Assembly: GCA_002189035.1 (NCBI GenBank)
Contig: NEEC01000021.1
Span: 1,240,001 to 1,304,000, forward strand
DNA: 64,000 nt
From: Utricularia gibba
Lineage: Eukaryota; Streptophyta; Magnoliopsida; Lamiales; Lentibulariaceae
Direction of reading: 5' to 3'
Shown here: piece by piece, positions 58,501 to 64,000 of the stretch
How the letters are laid out: every line of letters starts with the position of its first letter
How positions within the stretch are numbered: position 1 is the first letter of the stretch
Program-made: the position numbers and the translations under genes
The notes under the pieces: generated by a model
What the model was told of the DNA's origin: nothing
What the model saw: the letters and a program-made list of their open reading frames with translations, nothing else
Database searches by the model: none

Positions 58501-58925
58501 TTACTCCCACACACAGTTACTCTGGTTCACTGATGGAGTAGATCTTCATGTCTAGTTTAGACCGGCCAGGCCTAAAACGGTTTAGAGTCTTACAGCTCTG
58601 ATAGTGATGGTAACAACACAAGGAAAGGTGCTTTGGGGGGGGAAAACGATAAAATGGAGGACTGAACAAGATGGAGTAATGAAAAGAGTCTACAGGCATC
58701 CAGAGGCCTAGAATATGTACTTACCATGTAGCTTCCTTTTCTCAAAAGGATGGGGATCCAAAGCACAGAGAGAAAGCTAACTAATGATGAACGTGCCCTG
58801 TGATATGTACAACTGACATTACAGTACATGAGAAGCTATGGTGGGAAGGATTCGGGTGATAAGGAGATTGCAATTGCTTCATTCAAAGGGGATGAATGAA
58901 TCACTGTACACCGAGGAAGGCCATA
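55592..58925. other. Long spacer between LRR and ATG18 genes
   Basis: 55592-55830 is the LRR leader and promoter. 55850-56330 and 56650-58100 are AT-rich with no gene. A GC-rich island at 56345-56610 and a moderate one at 58120-58560 contain open frames that I cannot link to any family. The last 300 bp is the 3' UTR side of ATG18. Confidence 0.5.
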
Positions 58926-61900
58926 TCAACCTACAAGGTAGGGAAAAGATGCTGAATCCAGGCATATGAAACAATTTGGTTCACATGATTAATACCTACC
59001 TTCTTCAGAGAAGTTGAACATCCCACCAATCCACCCTTCATCTTCATGGCTTCCATCTCGGTGTGTATCACCATCTGTATCGATCTTCTTGCTTGCAGGT
59101 TCGGAATGATTCTCATGGGACTCCATTGAACTACAGTAGCCCTCTTCACATAGTCGTCTGAAATCCACTTTTTTGTCTAAGTCAGTGTTCAAAGGTGGAC
59201 TGCTATTTCCCACAGAGGATGACTCGCTGATGGCTGCATTCTCATAAGAATTTTCGAAATGGTCCTTTGGGGAAACCTTAAAAACATTATTGTCGCCAAA
59301 ACACATGTCGTTCACATCCATTGCAGATCTGTCACCGGTCAAATGATCCAAATCGATCAAATTTCCACTTATCCTTGAAGAACCTGATGAAAATGCCAGC
59401 AAACTGAGGTTGGTCAAAAAAATGAGGTGGATTCAGGGATCCAATCTATGCAAGGTGGAATTGCAGGCATGAATCTGGATGAACATGTAATACTGTTCTA
59501 ATGCAAAAGAGCGGGTGGTTTACCTCCTTCTGAGCTTTCCGTGGAGCTACATGAAGGTGGCTTTGAATGACATATAATGCTTGCTTCATTGACCTTCTGT
59601 CTAGTTGGGCAACAGATGATGGAAGCAGCATGCTTTCTATCAGAAGGTAAGAATCTGCACAAGCATCAATCAGTATGTCCTATTAACAGGCTATCGATTA
59701 CACAAAGCAAAAACCTGATAGGAGCAACAGCTAAACTAGGATGTCAGATAACATCGGAAAGAGTACTCACCCATCAACTGATGCAGGTTGCATTCTCAGA
59801 AAATTCTCAAAAACTGGCAGCAAATCCTTGTGCCTTATCTCTACTTCATTTGCAGAAGCCATCTCTATTTCAAATTCCCCGTCTAAATCATATCCAATTA
59901 GTGGAGTTTCCAGAACATGAAAGTATATCTGGATTAAAAGCATATTTGTTAAATGGAAACAGCGTGGGTTACACGCATCAATAATCTATGTTTTGATTGA
60001 AAAAAAAAAGATCTCGGGTAGTTACCATTGACTTTTGCCATATGGGCAGCCGGCAAGATTTTACTTGAACTTCAGCATTGGACAAATACATGTGCGAATC
60101 TGGAAACCTCAGGGAGCCTGATTTTCTCAGTCTCTTTTCCCAATCATTTGCATTAACTTGGATGGTTATTTTGGGATCATCATCTTGCCCATTTAATCCA
60201 TCCAAGATACACCCAGAGAAAGAGTCCTCTCTCTCCGTATTATCATACCTTCTGCACACATCCCACCATTGCAGAGGTTCAACTTTCACCTTTAACTCAG
60301 CAGCCTCAGTGCTGGCTACAGGAGCTACCGAACATTCCGCTGTTCCATCAGACACATCAGATCCGAATGGGAGCTTCAATTCATGTTGAACCACAAATCC
60401 TGCTGGGGTATATACTAAGATGTGCTCCAGACGTCTACAGTTTGAATTAACTTCCACCCCAGAAGAGCTAGAATTATGAAAAACTGCTGCAACAGGACCT
60501 GATGGCATCCATTTCTTGCCTGCCACTGAGGCAGCAGCATTGCTTACTGAATTCAACAAGCCTGAATTGCACTGTATCCTTGTAACAACAGAGAGGGTGC
60601 AAGTAGGTGGAGGCAAAGAATGCTCTTTGCTCAGAGAAAATGATGAAGTTGACCACCATGGAGAACTAGAAGCTAAATATTGCGAGTTTCCTTGAGCATG
60701 AGCATGTAGATTCTGAAGCGCATCATTACTCCCAAAGGGAGACAAGACGAAGATATGACAGGTCCCTCTCGTTGTTACAATAGCAATCCACTGACTGTAT
60801 TGACTAAAACAGATATCCTGAATGACCTGATGAATCAGTAAAAGAAAACAAAAGGGAAAAACTCAAGCACTTAAAAACAAAGTACATACAAAAACGTGCA
60901 AAGACTGAACACGATGAGCTTACAGCACTAGTTACTCCACGATGAAGTTTGTAAAGATGAACATAAGAACTGCTCCAGTCCCCACAAACAGGCCCACCAC
61001 ATCTGTGACTAGGCATAATTCTGAATACATTTATGTTTTTCCCATCTGTGGAGGCTGTAACAAGAAGAGTCCCGCTTGGATCAAAACAAAGAGCAGATAT
61101 TGGACTTTCATGAGCCTTAAACTGTGATATAACCTCTGAGGAAACAAGGTCCTTCACAACAACCTGCACTTTGAAAAATATAGCTTGTATATATTTGAAA
61201 AACATAAGTGGAACAGCACGGCTCACTTACCATTCCGGCATTCTCAGGTTCAGATGCCATACAACCAAGTCTATCTGGAAGCAACTCCGGGTAGTGCTTG
61301 GACAGTTTTTTGTACCCCACGTCACCCAGTGTGAGCAATCCAACCGCTAGATGCTTGGTGGACTCCATTGCATAGCGAGCCATCATGGTTCCACTTCCTG
61401 GAGATGTTGATGGACTAGCACCAGCAGATAGGCTCCTTGGGCTTACTCTACCCGTATTGAATAGGAATGCACGACTTGGAGGGTAAGCCAACCACCTTTC
61501 TCCTATAGCCATTGGGCCATATCCAGTGTTGATGCCAACTTCTGCCGGTTGTCCAAGTTGGGGCACAGGATAGGTCACAACCATAGCTTTCTTATCCAGG
61601 GTCAGGGTATCAAAGCAATAAATCTGTTCAAGTTGATACCTTGAATTGTTTCATTACACCAGCGATATGCTATTCAGATTCAGGTTAAGATTCATTGTAA
61701 AATGATGCCCATGTAACTCTCGATGTGTGCAATTTATAGAATATTCTGTAATAGCTTTCTTATCGGTAACTTGCATTGTTAAGAATAGTAAGATCAAAAG
61801 TCACACTTGGCAGCAGGCAAAGGGAGAAAAAAAAACTTGAATAAAATTACTTCCAAGTTCAAATGAGAAAAACGCACAACAGCAGTAAAAGAAGACAAAT

Positions 61901-63263
61901 GATCGTATTTATCTTCTAAAAGGGCCATATGATGCATGCCTTTTGAATCGAATGATATGCTCATATGAAATTAGAGATTCCTTCTTCTCTTCACTCACCC
62001 CTAACCATATGTGTTCCCTCACTTGTGCAAAGTAAATTCTGAACTCAATCGAGAGATACTTACTTGCTCTTGAAGTCCAATAGCTACTGTTCTTGAACTG
62101 CACCTGACCATCAGCACTGCTGATTTGAAGCTAATAACCTTAACATACTTGTTTGAATTCATCGAATAAAACCGAACTGTTTTTGGGGAGTGAAAACTTT
62201 TTCCACAAGGTGACTCGGCTGAAACATGCTGAGCATGCCCCGAGCCAGCTTGGTGAAATGGAGTGATCTTATCTTCACCATAGACCCCGGCAATAACAAC
62301 CATGGGATGTGCTGATTCATACTTTCCAGTAACAGTGCCGATCCCTGGATACGGAAGCATCTGTAAGAATGTAGCTGGTCCATCACGTAGGGAAACCAAC
62401 TCACTCAAAGTAGATGCATCGTCCACATCAAAGATCTGAAAACCGGTCAGATACCCAAGGAGTAGCACATGCCGGAAAGATGTTGGACAAAGCGCCAATT
62501 TATCAAATCCAGCCCACAAGACCTGATTAGCACATTAGTTGGGGAACATGAGCGCCAAATCGCTAAGTCTAGATGAAAGCAATCGTCAATACTTGATCAT
62601 TGCTTGAATATTGTCTAGTTCATAGATAACAATGTTTACAAGGATATATCAATACTAAAATCCTGCATACACATCAAACAGGAAACTAGTCATAACATGA
62701 TGATAGTGGGACTCAACATTGCTAAAGGAAAGATTGAGAACAATGCACTCTACGCTGCATTTCATGCATAAGAAAACAAGATGATGAGAAGGGACAGAAA
62801 ATATAACTGATTCAAATTAACTTTTATTATACAAGGTACACTGAAAAAAAGAATTACGTAATTTCTCCAAAGTTAGGATTTTACCTTGGCCTCCATATCC
62901 CACTTCCAGAAAGATCAAATTTTTAAATACCCTCATCTCTATATGTATAGTATATCATATAACCCAACACGGCTCAGAGAATTGTGCTCATGAAATATGA
63001 TCAACTCAAAGACATAAAAGAATTCCACGAACAAGTGATTAACCATGTGCACTGCCAGAAAGAAATTAAAAAAATAAGATCAGCAAACAGAAGTACGGAA
63101 CCTGCTCCTTCCGCTCATCTCCATTTGAAATCGAAGCAGCGACAGTTGCGCTAGCCGATCGTACAGCCGTGCCCGCATTCGTGGATATCGTCTTGATACT
63201 AGACGAAATGACCTTCAAAGAACTCGGCAACAGTTTGCCGTTTCTCCCCTTGGCCTTTTTCAT
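58926..63263 (-). CDS. ATG18H: Autophagy-related protein 18, g/h type (WD40 PROPPIN plus BCAS3 domain), nine exons
   Basis: A phosphoinositide-binding beta-propeller protein acting in autophagosome formation, 910 residues (g/h members are 900-960). Exons in transcript order: 63263-63102, 62522-62064, 61623-61231, 61163-60924, 60826-60026, 59928-59771, 59654-59524, 59383-59000, 58930-58926; all phases agree. The N-terminus MKKAKGRNGKLLPSSLK matches g/h members. WD40-type stretches include FRHVLLLGYLTGFQIFDVDD and FKAHESPISALCFDPSGTLL, then VTASTDGKNINVFRI. LYKLHRGVTSAVIQDICFS is the region equivalent to the lipid-binding RRG loop. The BCAS3-type part includes EFEIEMASANEVEIRHKDLL, and the end is EDEGWIGGMFNFSEEG. 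The last exon contributes only 5 nt, completing Gly and the stop. ATG at 63263 is used. I cannot separate the g from the h paralogue with certainty. Confidence 0.93.
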
Positions 63264-64000
63264 CACGAACAATTCTTCTCTCACCTTTCCCCTCGATTAC
63301 ATCCTCTCTCAGCCCTTCACCACCGCCTCCGACACAAAAAACACTTCCTCATCCACTCCAGCGCCTCCACGCACCGACGCGCGCACCGCTACTCCCCTGA
63401 CCATCGAATAAAAAGATCGTCCAAAAAACAGCAACAATCTCAAGCTTTCCTCAAATCAATTCGAACGAATCGTTAAAGAATTTGGGACTTCGACTTGAAG
63501 CGAAAATGGATATCTGCAGTAACTTGCAACAACGGTCACAAGCATATATCCATCGAAGCTCTGTTTCTTCTCCAAGTTGCGTACGCAGTTAAAAAAAAGA
63601 AATTAATTACAAAAAGGAAATAAAGCGTCAGCGTTTCCGTACACGCCACATAGGTGTGTTTTGGGCCCATTTGGGCCTGATATTCTCGGCCCAATAAACC
63701 GAACCCAACGAGCCTGGAGTGTTCAAATCCGTTCGTGAAGGATTTTGAATAAAAAATAATATTTAAACAATACTACTAAGTTATATTCATATTCTTTCAA
63801 CTAGAAAAAAATATACATTTAAAAAATCATTCGAAATAGATATATCAAAAGATTGAACCTGACGAGCCCTAAAGTCTTCACATTCCTTGGTTAAGGGATT
63901 TGTATATATTCGAATGAAAAATAGTATTAAATAATCTACATTAAGTATGTGTTTGATAATATAGTATAATTAATAATGTATTTGAGTTATTTGTATTTAA
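63264..64000. other. ATG18 leader, promoter and AT-rich spacer
   Basis: 63264-63600 is the likely 5' leader and promoter of the - strand ATG18 gene. The rest to the window edge shows no gene. Confidence 0.6.

Noticed and set aside
63264-63284. Upstream start for ATG18
   Set aside because: The codon at 63284 is GTG; the conserved MKK start is at 63263.
1-64000. CRISPR arrays, bacterial operons, ribosome binding sites or prophage
   Set aside because: The window is plant nuclear DNA with spliced genes; none of these is expected or seen.

Overview
This is nuclear DNA from a flowering plant. Genes are split by short GT-AG introns, the protein families are plant-specific (GID1, APO, CW zinc finger, CC-type glutaredoxin, CONSTANS-like), and the spacers are very AT-rich. 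The GID1 copy belongs to the B clade, which points to a eudicot. I cannot name the species.

Layout. From 1 to 13.0 kb there is a tandem array of GH1 beta-glucosidases on the + strand: the 3' end of one gene, an intact 12-exon gene (631-3601), a dead promoter-plus-exon-1 fragment (about 4840-5125), an intact gene (6196-8959), a close duplicate with one frameshift (9472-12520) and an eroded last-exon relic (about 12799-12999). Next on the - strand come an APO3-like organellar RNA-binding protein (13154-14643), a universal stress protein (14974-15790) and a full-size ABCC4-type transporter (17153-22378). A p23 co-chaperone lies at 26396-27831 (-) and a large CW-type zinc-finger protein at 29560-35321 (-). 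On the + strand follow two CC-type glutaredoxins (38162-38470 and 40952-41263), a CONSTANS-like B-box/CCT factor (42410-43668), a mitochondrial carrier (44245-45731) and the gibberellin receptor GID1B (49145-50469). The window closes with a secreted leucine-rich-repeat protein (54411-55591, -) and an ATG18g/h-type autophagy protein (58926-63263, -). Exon chains were assembled by hand from splice sites, phase and family similarity.

The genes do not form one pathway. The only local functional groupings are the beta-glucosidase array (about 6.5 events of duplication and decay visible in 13 kb) and the glutaredoxin pair.

The strongest unexpected pattern is that seven single-base losses break five otherwise well-kept genes (beta-glucosidase copy 4, APO3-like, USP, ABCC twice, LRR), and every one shortens a run of G or C by one base. 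All splice sites and the rest of each frame are intact. This looks more like homopolymer collapse in a long-read consensus than like real gene death, so those genes are listed as CDS with the break noted. Non-genic points of interest are an 87-bp minisatellite (52.7-53.3 kb), a duplicated 97-bp hairpin-bearing unit (37.0-37.2 kb) and a dispersed repeat seen three times, once inside a beta-glucosidase intron. I did not find a convincing new multi-gene system.
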